Below are positions 1 through 11,829 of a stretch of DNA of 64,000 nt, in pieces; within the stretch, counting starts at the first letter, position 1; the number at the start of each line of letters is the position of its first letter. The stretch is from positions 9,893,664 to 9,957,663 of the forward strand of contig CM049315.1 of assembly GCA_026874595.1 (NCBI GenBank), given 5' to 3'. The notes beneath the pieces are model-generated. The model searched no databases, was not told the DNA's origin, and worked only from the letters and a program-made list of their open reading frames with translations. A program made the translations under genes and the position numbers. This DNA comes from Sipunculus nudus (lineage: Eukaryota; Annelida; Sipuncula; Golfingiida; Sipunculidae).

Positions 1-2188
1 CGTACATTTGTTATAGAAAATAGATGATACATCATTAATCTGAAATCTAGATTTAAAACAATTGTCCTCGCAATGGGAGCTTGTCATAACTTTGTATAAA
101 GTTACCTGGCCTGATGCTGTATATAAACTGTATCCCTGTACTTGTGTATTGTCTCACATATTACATAATATGTCTGGGAGTGAAGCAAGGGCTTGATTAC
201 CTTTGATCTAGTAATAGACAGTGTGTGGCTACAGCTGGCTCTGTAGATGACTAAAATGACCTGGAACTGCACAAAGCCTAAGGTGGACTCCTTATCTAAT
301 TGTAACTCAATGTTTTGTCTTATTGTAACTGACACTGACCACTGGCTGGTCAAATCCCTGTTTGGTCACAGCATAATGTGTTGATGATTGCTGTAAGGAA
401 CAAGGCTCTAGCCATGTCTAGAACTCCATGAACACCCTATACCTAAAGCCACATCGGTCAGAATACCCCTTTACTCCCTTGACCTGATTAGTCTCAGTTT
501 CAGTTAATTAGCAGATTATGACTGAAAAAAATTTAACTAGCAACACATCTCAGTAGTTTGATGGCTTGTGATTAGCCAATACTATTCTAAAGGGTAACTT
601 TGGGTACACATACTTTGAAGAAGTCTATTTTTTCTTTACTTTTTTATATATTTAATATATATACACAGAAGATGCCAGAAATCACATAAATTCTTTTTCA
701 ATAGGTAGGTGATTGGGCAGCTTTAAGTAGAAACAGACACAATAAACCAAAGGTTTGTTTATTGCCCCTGTAAAATATGAAAACATATTTAAGGTGTGTT
801 AAATTATTATGTATATATTAAATCCATCTAACCAATCAAACATGTCTTTAAAAATATTTCATGAATTATGGTTTGAATTATTGTAATAACGTATTCAAAT
901 TTATTTTTCATTCCAATCATCAAACATTTCATATATATTAATAATAAGCATGTCTTTGCATGTCTTTGAAGCATTGTCGCAGCATGCGCAGTTTACAACA
1001 TATTCTATGTCCCCACTACCATCTTGACGAGCATCTGGTCCGAGGGGACCCACTGGCCTCTTTGGACTTCTTACAGTGCCAGCATACTGAATAGTATTTT
1101 TTCATTGGTTTCAGCAAAAGCGCCCGTGGCGGACTGAAACGAGGTCTGACCGGAAGTTGCCAGCGGAACTTCTAAAGGAAGGAACATCCAGAAACTTTCA
1201 TAAGTATTTGATATCCGGTTTTTATGTATTACATTACTAGGAACTTTATCAACCACTTGTAAAATTTAGAAAGAAGGACTGCATTAGCTGATTACTTTAA
1301 ACTTGTTAAAAAAACACTGGATTGAATGAGTGCAGGTATGATACTTGTGGAAATTAGAAGCCATAGCACTTAATGAGACATTAGGGTTCTACAATTATCA
1401 TGGGCCCTACCGGCCCACCTAAGTATGTGACTTATTATTAATATGAAAAACATTTTGCACAATCATAAAGTTTAGCTCGTCGCTTCTTTCCTGAATATAT
1501 GGCTAGGACACATAACTCATTCACGAATTGAGCAAACATCGAGAGAACATATCTGTCGCTCTCAGCATGCTTTGAATCAAATGTGTAAATACTCTGGAAT
1601 CGTCTTCAAGATTATAATGTGAGCAGCAAAAGTATAATAAAGGAAAGGTATGTAAAAGGATAAAAAACTAGTTTATGAAAAAAGTATAACATTTTTCAAA
1701 TAAAACCAGGTACATAGGGTGGGAGCATTGTGGCCCATTCCGTGGTACCACCTCGAGCCGATGGTAATTAAGAGTCAAATCATCCAGAAGTTAAATTGTA
1801 CTGATGAATATAATGTCAGTCATGTTTAAAAGTTGATGATTTAAAAGACATTTTACATACTCTACAATAAATGATATTCCTTCAAGTTATTTAAATAGGT
1901 CAAAATGCCCAGAAAATTTTAATATGTCGCGTATCACTAAGACTTAAATTTTTCCAACTTTAATTTGGTAATGTAATATATTTTACTATTCTCACGTAAA
2001 GAATTTTCCCTAAAAGGATGTAAAAACCTGTGATGAATGTCGTCATGAAGGTCATCGTCAAAAGTAAAAAGAATGTCATAGTGTATACTTTATAAAGCGG
2101 TACTTGGAGTTCAAGAATAACGTGCTGTTCTCTCTATGTAAAAATGTGTCCCTATCTGACAGTGTGTAACATTTGTGAATGAATCCTC

Positions 2189-2191
<3 letters not shown>
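1..2191. other. Non-coding AT-rich stretch
   Basis: No open frame here looks like a protein and no RNA gene is recognisable. Short frames near 102-353 and 1071-1256 lack domain-like content. The sequence is AT-rich with ordinary homopolymer runs. Confidence 0.5.

Positions 2192-2236
<45 letters not shown>
2192..2236. repeat. (TA)n microsatellite
   Basis: Uninterrupted alternating TA over about 45 bases. Confidence 0.95.
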
Positions 2237-2239
<3 letters not shown>

Positions 2240-2419
2240 AACAGTCTAACGCCACTAAAATGTGAAAAATTTTATCATGTTTTGGGTTGTTTACATTTCT
2301 TGAGTCTTAATGTATCTCGGCCAAGAGGCGAGGTATTATTCTGCCCCCTTCAGTGGTTTGTCAGCAACTTAACGTAAGTTCTTATTTTTTTATTAAATTT
2401 TAAAGATGGCTTATAGAAT

Positions 2420-2640
2420 CGTATTTATTTTACAAGGATTGTACAAATAGTTATGGTAACTAATGAAAGGCACTCTCCATGACGCTGGTGGTGGCGCATA
2501 GCGTTCGGTAGACTGTAGTGACGGAGGAAACCGGATGATTCGAGAAAACCACATACCTTAGAGGGGCCATCACAACCTACTCTCATAGTCGCGATGGGGA
2601 TAGAACACACGGGTCGCTAATCGACTGTCCACTGGTAAGC
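2420..2640 (-). mobile_element. tRNA-derived SINE (minus strand)
   Basis: Read on the minus strand, a tRNA-like head has a degenerate B box (GTGTTCTATCCC), followed by a block containing GGTTTTCTCGAATCATCC and CGGTTTCCTCCG. That block aligns with GGTTTTCTCCGGGTCTCC in the copy at 6.9 kb. The unit ends in a tail containing TTAGTTACCATAAC and TTGTACAATCC, which is shared with the tail at 16.5 kb. The tRNA head, conserved central domain and 3' tail order is the standard SINE layout. The family name is not determined. Confidence 0.6.
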
Positions 2641-3738
2641 GTATAAACCCATTAAGTTTGAAGGTAATCTAAATTACCATTATATATTTAACTCAAATAC
2701 TTCTTTTCCATTTTGGAGAAATTTCTTAGCATTTTTGACTGGCCTTACTCTAGAGGTCACCAGTGAAGGTAAACCGCGACACAGAAACACATGACTGTGA
2801 TACTGTCAGAAGAGGAAAAGTATGAAAAGAACAGCTACAGAGGGCAAAATCTGACCAACCTACGGATTCAGACCACAAAGAGAATATTAGGAGAAAGCCA
2901 TTGAAGTATCCAACCGAAAATCGATAATATCATCGTCTGAATGTAATTTTCATGTCGCGTTAAATCAGCATAAAACAGCCCTTCAAAAGGTACCACAGTG
3001 TTCGGCGGCATCGATTAAGAATATCCCAGTGTTGACAGCGATTATATACTATCAGATTCATATTTCTTAAATGTGGATGGGTAAAAGCAGAGGTGAGCAG
3101 AGACCTTTTGTATACAGTTATATATTCGTATTTTACACCAATAATCCTATTTTAAAAGTCCTAAATACAACTAAATACATTTTTAACTAAAAGTGGATTT
3201 TTATTTTATTGGGAGTTCATTTGCTTCATTGAAAATTGCATTTTATCTTCTTTGTTTGCCTTTAAATCCAAACATGATCTGTTGTACTCATAGCATCAGG
3301 CGATTGAAAAGCCAATCAATAACTAAGCAATTGTAATAAGTATATTAAGTGTATTTTATTGAGGGATAGATCTAGGTTAGTTAAGTTAAACACACAATGA
3401 GCATGATATACACCTTAAGTATTATAAAACATTCTGAAGTTCAGGTTTAATATATATGCACGGCTCATCGGCAGGTATGTCGGGGACCTTCAACACCGGA
3501 TACCAACGCCTTAACTCGGCTCCGAGCTATTCTGTATTTAAGCGTTTTATGTCTGATGCTTTTTTGATGCACAGCTCTACAATGTTGTATTGGTATCAAT
3601 CTTATTGGTGTTTTTGATAAATAAGTTATTGAGATAAATAAGAGTGTTCAACACACCATTGTAAACTACACATGAGACAAAAAAGAAAAGGAAAATATAT
3701 TGGTGTTTTAGAAAACGTTTTAATTTTAGATCGCTATT

Positions 3739-3776
<38 letters not shown>

Positions 3777-4982
3777 AACATTTATTGAGAATTGTTTACA
3801 CTTTGTTTCAGATTATGTTCCATAGATATTGCAAATTAACATACATAATTGTTAACAATCACTAGTATAAGGGGACTTTAAGCCATGGAAATCAGAAATG
3901 CTGTCAGGTGCAAATAGATGAAGTATCTATATAGTGGGAATTCAAAGAAATACGATACTTCTATTGGAGCAGTCAACCCTTAACGCGCACTGTGTTAAAA
4001 TGCGAAAACAATGACATGTTCTTATTTTATAGAGAGAGCACGCGGATTGCGATTATAGGCTTCTAATTATAACATGCTGACTGGTTGCGTCAATACGTGT
4101 TGCTTATCACCTGGAGAAAAGTCGTCTCATCATCTGATAAACTGTTCAGAAAAAAATGTTAGTTTACATTTATTTAACGCGTAGATGGGCTATTGATACC
4201 ACTTTCAAATTAAATGAGTATGAAGGTTTCCATGCAATAAGACCGGTATAATCATGTTGTGCCATCTTGATTTCGGGGTTTACATGCAATAAACTCGGAA
4301 TAATCCAGGAATCACATATACAAAAAAGTCGAGTCTTCTAAACTCCGTGGACTAATCAGCACTTATATTTAAATATTTACCATGTTTCTTTCAATTACAG
4401 CATAAATAAAATCCTTTCGGGTAATTATTATTTTATCAGTCTTTTCACTTATCATTAAAGGGAAACATTAGAGCTGTCTTTTATCCCATGTTTCCTTCTC
4501 TTAAGGGCGCATTTGTACAGACGGCTTTATTAACCTCTGATTAATATTAACCGCACCCCACAACAGGATCACTGGTCACATTTTAGTTGAGGCAAAAGTG
4601 ACTCCCAAGCTTTTGGTGACCATCATACACAAAACTGGCAATTACCACCGGGTGGCCTGACTCCTCCAGAATAATTTCTAAAAGTCGTTATTTACCATGA
4701 TATGACATTTTATCAAACCTATTAGCCTCAAGCTAGCACCATATCTGGCTTATTTAAGTAACCAATCATCGTGCTTGTCCGTGATGCATGCGACTATACT
4801 GGTTTTATTTTAAAATCACAATGTAAATTTAATCATACTGTATATAGAGGTTTTTTAAACGATGGCAAGGTATCACAAACAATCAAAATTGACAATTATT
4901 CTATTTTTTTATTTAAACATGAGATTTCAAAAAGTCAACTTGCACATACTATTTGTTACTCCTTCATTCAACTAGAATACGG
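2641..4982. other. Non-coding stretch
   Basis: I see no gene. The only simple repeat is (GA)n at 3742-3770. A 71-codon frame at 4771-4986 is low-complexity and unlike any family I know. Confidence 0.5.
3742..3770. repeat. (GA)n microsatellite
   Basis: About 14 GA dinucleotides in a row. Confidence 0.95.
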
Positions 4983-6146
4983 GTAGTCGACAAGCGACTA
5001 CGTTTATCCGCCAAAATCAGAGTAGGACGGGTTGAGTGAGGCATGGATTGAGTGGCAAGGGGAAATAGAGTTACATGTGTTTCATATTAGAATGGATGTC
5101 TGCCACGTAAACATGATTGTAGATGGCGCCACCTGTTATTTGAACTAATACTATCCAAGATGTATACACATGACAATTTCAGGTTGAAAAGTCAAACCAC
5201 TGCAGAGATATGAGTGATTTTATCCCACAGCAGACAAACAGATGGACGCTGTGCAAAAATGGCTGCAGATGGCGCCACCATTTTTGTGTATGTTATAAAG
5301 CTATACAAGGGCTACATTTGTGTAATTTTTTTCCTGATTGGTCGAACGAGTCCGGAGATATAAGCATTAATGTCTGCAGCGTGAACGTTAATGTAGGTGG
5401 CGCCCCCTATCATAAAATCAAGAAAGCTATCCAGGATGTATACGCATGCCGAATTACAGGTAATTTGGTCAAACCACTGTAGAGATATGAGTGATTTAAA
5501 CCCAAGGCAGACAAACAGATAGACGCTGTGCAAAAATGGCTGTAGGTGGCGCCACCATTTTAGTGTATGTTATAAAGCTATCCAAGGGCTACATTTGTGT
5601 AAAATTCTTTTCCTGATTGGTCAAACGAGTCCGGAGATATAAGCATGGATGTCTACAGCGTGAACGTGAATGTAGGTGGCGCCACCTGTCATAAAATCAA
5701 GAAAGCTATGCGGGATGTATACGCATGCCGAATAAAACCACTGCAGAGATATGAGTGATTTTAACCCAAGGCAGATGGACAGATGGACACTGTGCAAAAA
5801 TGGCTGCAGGTGGCGCCATCATTCTTTGTGTATGTTATAAAGCTATCCAAGAGCTAAATTATTACCAAAAAAAATTTCCTGATCGGTCAAACGGTTCCCG
5901 AAATATGTGGGTTTATGCGTGGACACAGACGCACAAACAGACGCTGGGCAGAGAGGAAAGGTCAGAGGTCAAGGCCAATTGGTTAGGCACCAGTTCACAT
6001 GTGACCCGATAATTGGTGTAAGTTTCAGAAAAATCCGTCAAGTAGTCTCAGAGGAGTTCTCCGGAAACGAACGCGGCGGCGGCGGCGGCGGCGGCGGAAC
6101 CCGGTCAAAAACATAGTATCCGCAAAACTTCGTTTTGGCGGATACA
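4983..6146 (+). mobile_element. Family A: helentron/pearl-like non-autonomous element
   Basis: The left end is a 7-bp-stem hairpin (GTAGTCG / CGACTAC, loop ACAAG, 4983-5001) followed by TATCCGCCAAAA (5005-5016). The core is three tandem units of about 264-277 bp; the marker AGAGATATGAGTGA recurs at 5204, 5481 and 5745, and each unit carries one or two GGTGGCGCCACC-like palindromes. A (CGG)n tract at 6073-6097 follows. The right end is a hairpin at 6116-6145 (13/14-bp stem, loop TTC, one bulged C) whose last arm ends TTTTGGCGGATA, the exact inverse of the 5' motif. Non-autonomous helentrons and bivalve pearl elements are known for a left arm, tandem core, microsatellite and 3' hairpin. Assignment to that group is inference. 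There is no coding capacity. A related core fragment lies at 61030-61230. Confidence 0.6.
6073..6097. repeat. (CGG)n microsatellite
   Basis: Eight CGG units at the 3' side of the family A core. Confidence 0.9.
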
Positions 6147-6889
6147 AATAGTGTATCGATATATTTTCACCAAAATGTCGTCACCGTTTAACGTGAAGCG
6201 TTCAAGCTTGATGCTGGGAAGCCTAGGATTGGCGTCAACTCAACTGTCCCCAAGTTTAACAACACCTCCTGGGAGGTGATGTCAATCCTTTTCTCGACTC
6301 AGTAGTTATAATGCTCTCTTGTTGTTTGTCTTTAAATCACAAAGTTCAACCTGTAATGAAGGAGATAATTGCACCTGTTGTATTGCTTTATTATTCCAAG
6401 CGCCACTGCGTATGATCCTCAGGGATCAGAGATAAAAGGATTATAATTGATGTCATACTATGGTTTTTGTCACGGCGCGTGTTCAGTACCATAAGGTGAG
6501 TGTATGAACCGTTTTTTTTTTAATCAGGACAATATATGTAAGACTACCACAAGAATCGTTGTTCTTCAGATTTTAATCTAAAATATAATAACCCTGAAAA
6601 TATAATAATCTTCACACGTTAACTGTAAATATACTACAAAAAAGATATAATTTTTCGTTAATGTAAACTTGAAGAACAGTTAAAATAGCAATGGTACACG
6701 AGGATAGTATACATGATTTTAATACATGTAAATTGATAAAATTTACGATGATACGCTTCGTGAAAAGGTGACAGAACATACTTTTTAGATCACACTGACG
6801 ACATCTGTTGGCGATGGCTTCACGACAAAGAGTGTAAAAGAGTGTAACAAAGAGCAATGTTTATCTGAAAAGGAGAGGTTCCTTCACCC
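6147..6889. other. Non-coding stretch
   Basis: No gene or clear repeat seen. An 81-codon minus frame (6612-6857) has no recognisable motif. Confidence 0.45.
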
Positions 6890-7180
6890 GAATAGTCCTT
6901 GACAGTGGTAACAAGCTCGGCTGTCTCCGCTGGAGACCCAGGTTCGATTCCTAGCCTTTAGCTATGAGAGTGGAATGCGGTTGGCCTCCCAAGGTTGGTT
7001 TTCTCCGGGTCTCCAGGGTTTTCTACCCTAGTCTCATCAAATAGTAGACTATTTTTCGCTTCAACTTCGTTCCCGCTTCATCAACCTATTATGACATCAA
7101 GAAAATTTCATGGTAGCTAAGAATCCGTTTCCAGTAAAACGGATACAAGCCCAGTGAGGAGTCCCCATGCAGGGCTGATG
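6890..7180 (+). mobile_element. tRNA-derived SINE (plus strand)
   Basis: A perfect Pol III B-box, GGTTCGATTCC, is at 6941-6951. About 25-30 bases upstream, AAGCTCGGCTGTC sits at the A-box position. Downstream, GCTATGAGAG and GGTTTTCTCCGGGTCTCC (6997-7014) match the SINE at 2.4 kb in reverse. The tRNA part is too diverged to be a tRNA gene, since no cloverleaf with a CCA-accepting stem is apparent. It is therefore a SINE rather than a functional tRNA. Confidence 0.65.
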
Positions 7181-7419
7181 TTGTTACATTTCGTTTTGAC
7201 TGACAGCTGACACAGATGTAGAGCTCTCTTCATGAGCCAGTGATCTATTTGATCAATCCGTTGTACAATAAACAGTAACATAAATACAGTTTAAATTTAA
7301 GCTTAAAAAACGAATGTTATATGGAAATATATGGTCTTTCGGATCTAAGAATATAAATATTTTAATGAATTTTTCTCTAATGGTTTGATAAACGGTCGGG
7401 GAAACCCGGCTCGATAAAA

Positions 7420-9625
7420 GACATTCTTAGCGAACCTGTGAGCTTATGCGATGGCGCGGCGTCGTCCGTCCATCGTTCATGGCTGGCTGTCCGCCGTCCA
7501 TGGCTGTAAGTCAGAAACCGTCGGAGCTAGCAGCTCCAAATTACATGTAAGAATCAGTCGCATGTGAAACTTAGTGCCCTAGAGCTTATTATTGGCCATC
7601 TGCATCAATTTAGATTTTATTGGGGAAAAACTTAAAAATCTTCTGCATCGAAAACTTCCGCCAAATTGTCCAATATTTCACAGAAATAATCCCAAAAATG
7701 ATCTTTCTCAAGTTTGTTCGTATGGTTCAAGTTCGGTGATTTTTGGCCGAGTTATAGGAAGTTGAACGAAGTCATCTATCCAAAAAAGCACACCAAAATT
7801 AAAATCTCAGAAACAGCCGGAGATATCATCACCAAATTTTATGCCAATGTGTGTCACTTAAGTTATATCTGAAATTGAGATATTGGTGGCGCCACCTACA
7901 TTGATCTGTTTTTTACAAGCAAAAATGTAATTTTAGACTCTTCTAGCTTATACACTGTTTTATGATGAAACTGTTAAGCTGATTGGTTTAAACTTTACAA
8001 AAATTATTCTATGGTAGGGTTCTGCCAGTTTTATAGAATAGATTTAGTAAATGCAGCTTTAAAAAGCAGTTTAGCAAATTGAAAATATAAAGGCTTTCAG
8101 TGTTTGAAAACAGATATGACAACATGCCAAGTTTCATCATGCCAAGTCAAAAGGTCATTCAGTGCACCAAGGTGCAGTCCAGACATCACCATGGCAACTG
8201 ACCTGGCTCTGCTTGGTGTCTAGACGATATGTCTAGTCGTCTAGACGTCTAGACGCAGAATGCCTAGATTAGAACTAGTGGAACTATATCTTTCAACCGT
8301 TGGAAAAAACATGGTTTGCATTTTTAGCGAACCTGTAAGCTTATGCGATGGCGCGGCGTCGTCCGTCCGCCGTACATGGCTGGCTGTCCGCCGTCCATGG
8401 CTGTAAGTCAGAAACCGTCGGAGCTAGCCGTCCGAATTACACGTAAGAATTAGTCACATGTGAAACTTGGTGCATTAGTTTAGATTTTATAGAGAAAAAG
8501 CTTTAAAACCTTTAAAAATCGTCATCTGCATGCTAAAATTACAGTCTCAGAAACGGCTGGAGCTATCATCATAAAAGTTTATGTTAATGTTGTTCACTTG
8601 AGTCATATCTGAAATTGAGGTATTGGTGGCGCCACATGCATTGGTCTTTTTGTACAGGGGTCAACGGTGCCCGAAGCATACAGAGGGCTATAAAAACGTT
8701 CTTCTCTGAAAACGTAAAGCCAAATTGTTTAACATTGCACAGAAATGCTCCAAGGGTAGTGCTTTCTTAAGTTTGATCAAATTGTCTCTGCTAAATGTCT
8801 CTGCTTTTGGCCGAGTTATGGGAAGCTGAATATGGTCAAATGTTATAGCAGCCCCTTTCTGCTCAGTGAGTACAAAGATCTTCTCAAAAACCACTGGGTC
8901 AAATTCTTTAATCTCACACATGAATGATCTTTAGATGTTGATAACTCAAATTTGTTCAAATGGTTTTGATTCGGTGATTTTCTTAGATTTTATACAGGAA
9001 AAGTTAAAAAAGATATAAAAATCTTCTTTTCCGAAACTGTACAGCCAAATTGTCCAATATTTCACAATAATTATTCCTAGAACAATCTCTCACAAATTTG
9101 TTTGAATGGCTCCAGTTTGGTGATTTTTTGGCCGAGTTACAGGAGATTTAACTTAGTCATCTGTGCAAAAAAGCATACTTCCTTTAAAATCTCAGAAACA
9201 GCTGGAGCTGTCATCACCAAATTATATGCCAATGTTTGTCACATGATTCATATCTGAAATTGAGCCGTTGGTGGCGCCACCTATATTGATCTGTTTCCTA
9301 CAAGCAAAAATGTAAGTTTAGACTCTCTTCTAGCTTATATACTGTTGTTTTTTTAAGAAACTGATCAGCTGATTGGTGTAAACTTTACAAGAAAATGTTC
9401 TATGGTATTGTTCTGTCAGTTTGATAAGAATAGATTGCGTAAATGCAGCTTTAAAAAAGCAGCGTAGCCAATTAAAAAAGGCTTTCAGTGTTTTAAAACA
9501 GATTTGGCAGCATAGCAAGTTTCAACATGTCAAGTCAAGGGGTCAATCAGTGCACCCAGGTCAACTGACCTGGCTCTGCCTGGTGTCCTTTGTCTAGACA
9601 CATAGTCTAGACGTCTAAAACCTGC
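7420..9625 (+). repeat. Three-module dispersed repeat array (family C)
   Basis: A head block (TTAGCGAACCTGTGAGC..., GATGGCGCGGCGTCGTCCG) occurs at 7427-7558 and again at 8323-8456, about 900 bp apart. A body block with ATTGAGATATTGGTGGCGCC and ACAAGCAAAAATGTAA occurs at about 7870-8000 and again at about 9250-9380, with a shorter copy at 8608-8640. Both full bodies end in a TGACCTGGCTCTG block followed by GTCTAGAC palindromes (8215-8260; 9585-9615). Inverted copies of the body lie in an IK intron at about 62.2-63.1 kb. The frames here (for example 8688-8921) are repeat sequence, not genes. Class is unknown. Confidence 0.65.
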
Positions 9626-11829
9626 AAACTGTGTCAGATTTTACAATAGGTCAAGTTAACCTCTGTATCTAAAAATAACTTTAACAGACTGCCAAGCATT
9701 TCAGATTTGCCAACAGGTCAAGTTTCAGTCTGTAAGATCCAGTGGTAAATTTCAGTCTGTAAGAGCCAGTTGTGCGGTTACATGTGGCACATTAGGTACC
9801 CTTTACCTGGGGGAAAGCTGAGCCTCCATTGCCAGGATGGGTGTGACTCAATACCAAGGCTAAGTGAGGAACTTGTTTTTAGATTTTATAGGGAAAAAGC
9901 TAAAAAAAAAAAAAAACATTTTAAAATTGTTTTTTTAATCCATGCTGCCAAATTGTCCGTTCATCTGTCCCAATATCCCTCCCTTTGCAAAAAGAACATA
10001 TCGGAAATATCCTGACTGATACATCCTAGTTTTAAAATGTCCTAGTCCGAAACGTGCAGGTCCGAAACGTCCATTCGGCTGAAATCAAAATGACTTAAGT
10101 AGATATGCAAGACATGAGAAGATCAATATTAAATTTTAAAAATAAAAATTCATACTCCAAAACTTTGCACAGGTTTGCATCAGGCCTGTAGGCCTTGTTT
10201 TATATTCTTGCATTTTTAGAATTATATATTTTATCAATAAATTATATCAGTATATACTTTGAAATTTCCTGCAACGTCAATCACAAGAAAATCTTGCTCT
10301 CATTAAAAGATTTTCAGTGTGAATCACGTGGCACAGTGAAAACAATATGGCTGAAAATATATCTGTTTTTGTTTTGCGATTTTTATCATATTTTGGGATA
10401 CTCATCGAAATGCAGTTTTTTATATATTGCCTTTTGTATTAAGAGCAGATGTGAAGGTATTAACTTTTAGGGAAATAAATTCAGGATAATAGGGTATCAA
10501 TTCTTGTGAGCAGTAAATAATATACAGGAATGTAATGTTATACCGATTCTGTTTGTTTCAATTATGCAATGCTGATGCATGCACTGGCGCAAAGTCAATC
10601 AAGAGAAAGTTCTAAAATTGAGTATTTGGTTGCAAAAATGGGATTTCGGGTGTTTTCTCTATTTATATGTTAAAAACACCTTGAAACAGGCAAATATGAC
10701 TCCTTTAAACAGCCAGCTAGTGGGATCATGAAAATGAATGAGCGTTGTAGGCTTCTCCGGCCCACGGCCTTGCAGGTTTATGGTTCAAACTGCCTCATAT
10801 TTTAGGGGTAGGGGTAAAAAATATGCACATAGCTTCTTGTTATTCTCATGTATATGATCATATTTATAATCATTGCAATTGGAATGTTCCTACAAATCCA
10901 ATGTTACCAAGATCTTGCAGATATGTTGAGATTCGCAAAAGCTATGAAACAAAAGACGCTTTGAAGAGCATATTTCTGCAAATATTTGACTTGCTTGTCC
11001 ATGATGGTTTATTGTGTCTAATCTTGTTAAATTTGTAAAACTAATGTTAAATATGTATATGCATTTGTGTTGAAAGATGCTTTAAACATATTCAGGTATA
11101 AAGATATGACTAAATCCCCAAATAAGCCTTTGGTACCCATTATATCTTGAAAAATGTCAATTTTTAAGCAAAAAATAAGGGGTAGGGGTACAAATGTGGC
11201 CCAAGAATTTTCAAATGTTACATTTTTAAGGCCGGATTATAAAGCTAATGTTCTAACGTTTCCATTGATGCCATAATTGTGCGCTTATGATGTATAATAA
11301 GAAAGGTATGGTACATGGTCCATGAACCAATGGAAAGTAGCACAAGAAAAAAAGTTTTCAAATTGAGGACGCGGTTTATAAACAAATTTATTTTTCCAGG
11401 TGTTTGCAGTATCTATATGTTTGGAAACACCTGGATATGAGTAAAGGACACCTCAAGGAAGAAAAACTAGGGGGATCGCAAAAATTATCTAGGGGGGGGG
11501 GGGGGTGTCACTTTCTGGCCCATGAACTATAAGAGCCCAGTTTCGGTTTTGGTAGACTGTGAACAATTTCACGGCTCCATATGCGACTTTAACATAATAA
11601 TTATTGTACCACGTGGATATCATTTGGACGATAGTTTTTTTAAGTTATAAATGTAGATGCGCATTTTCATCATACAGACATCAGCATGTCGATTCAACGA
11701 AAAGGTGCCTCCAAATGTCAACTTTACATGGCATATTTAAATTTTTTTCTCTAAAAATTGGAGGGGAAGACACCATCCGATACCCTCTTCCGAGTACCTG
11801 TAATGAACTTGATAAAAAATGACTCTACA
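9626..11829. other. Non-coding stretch
   Basis: No gene recognised. It contains a short direct repeat (TTTCAGTCTGTAAGA) near 9724-9770, a poly-A run near 9901 and a G14 run at 11492-11505. A stretch near 10760-10790 (GGTTCAAACTGCC) faintly resembles a Pol III B box but no tRNA folds around it. Confidence 0.45.

Noticed and set aside
6890-6990. Functional tRNA gene
   Set aside because: The B box is perfect, but acceptor and anticodon stems do not pair and a SINE body follows.
8688-8921. 77-codon minus-strand gene
   Set aside because: It lies inside the family C repeat array and matches other modules of it.
10740-10800. tRNA-like sequence (GGTTCAAACTGCC)
   Set aside because: A single B-box-like string with no A box at the right distance and no cloverleaf.
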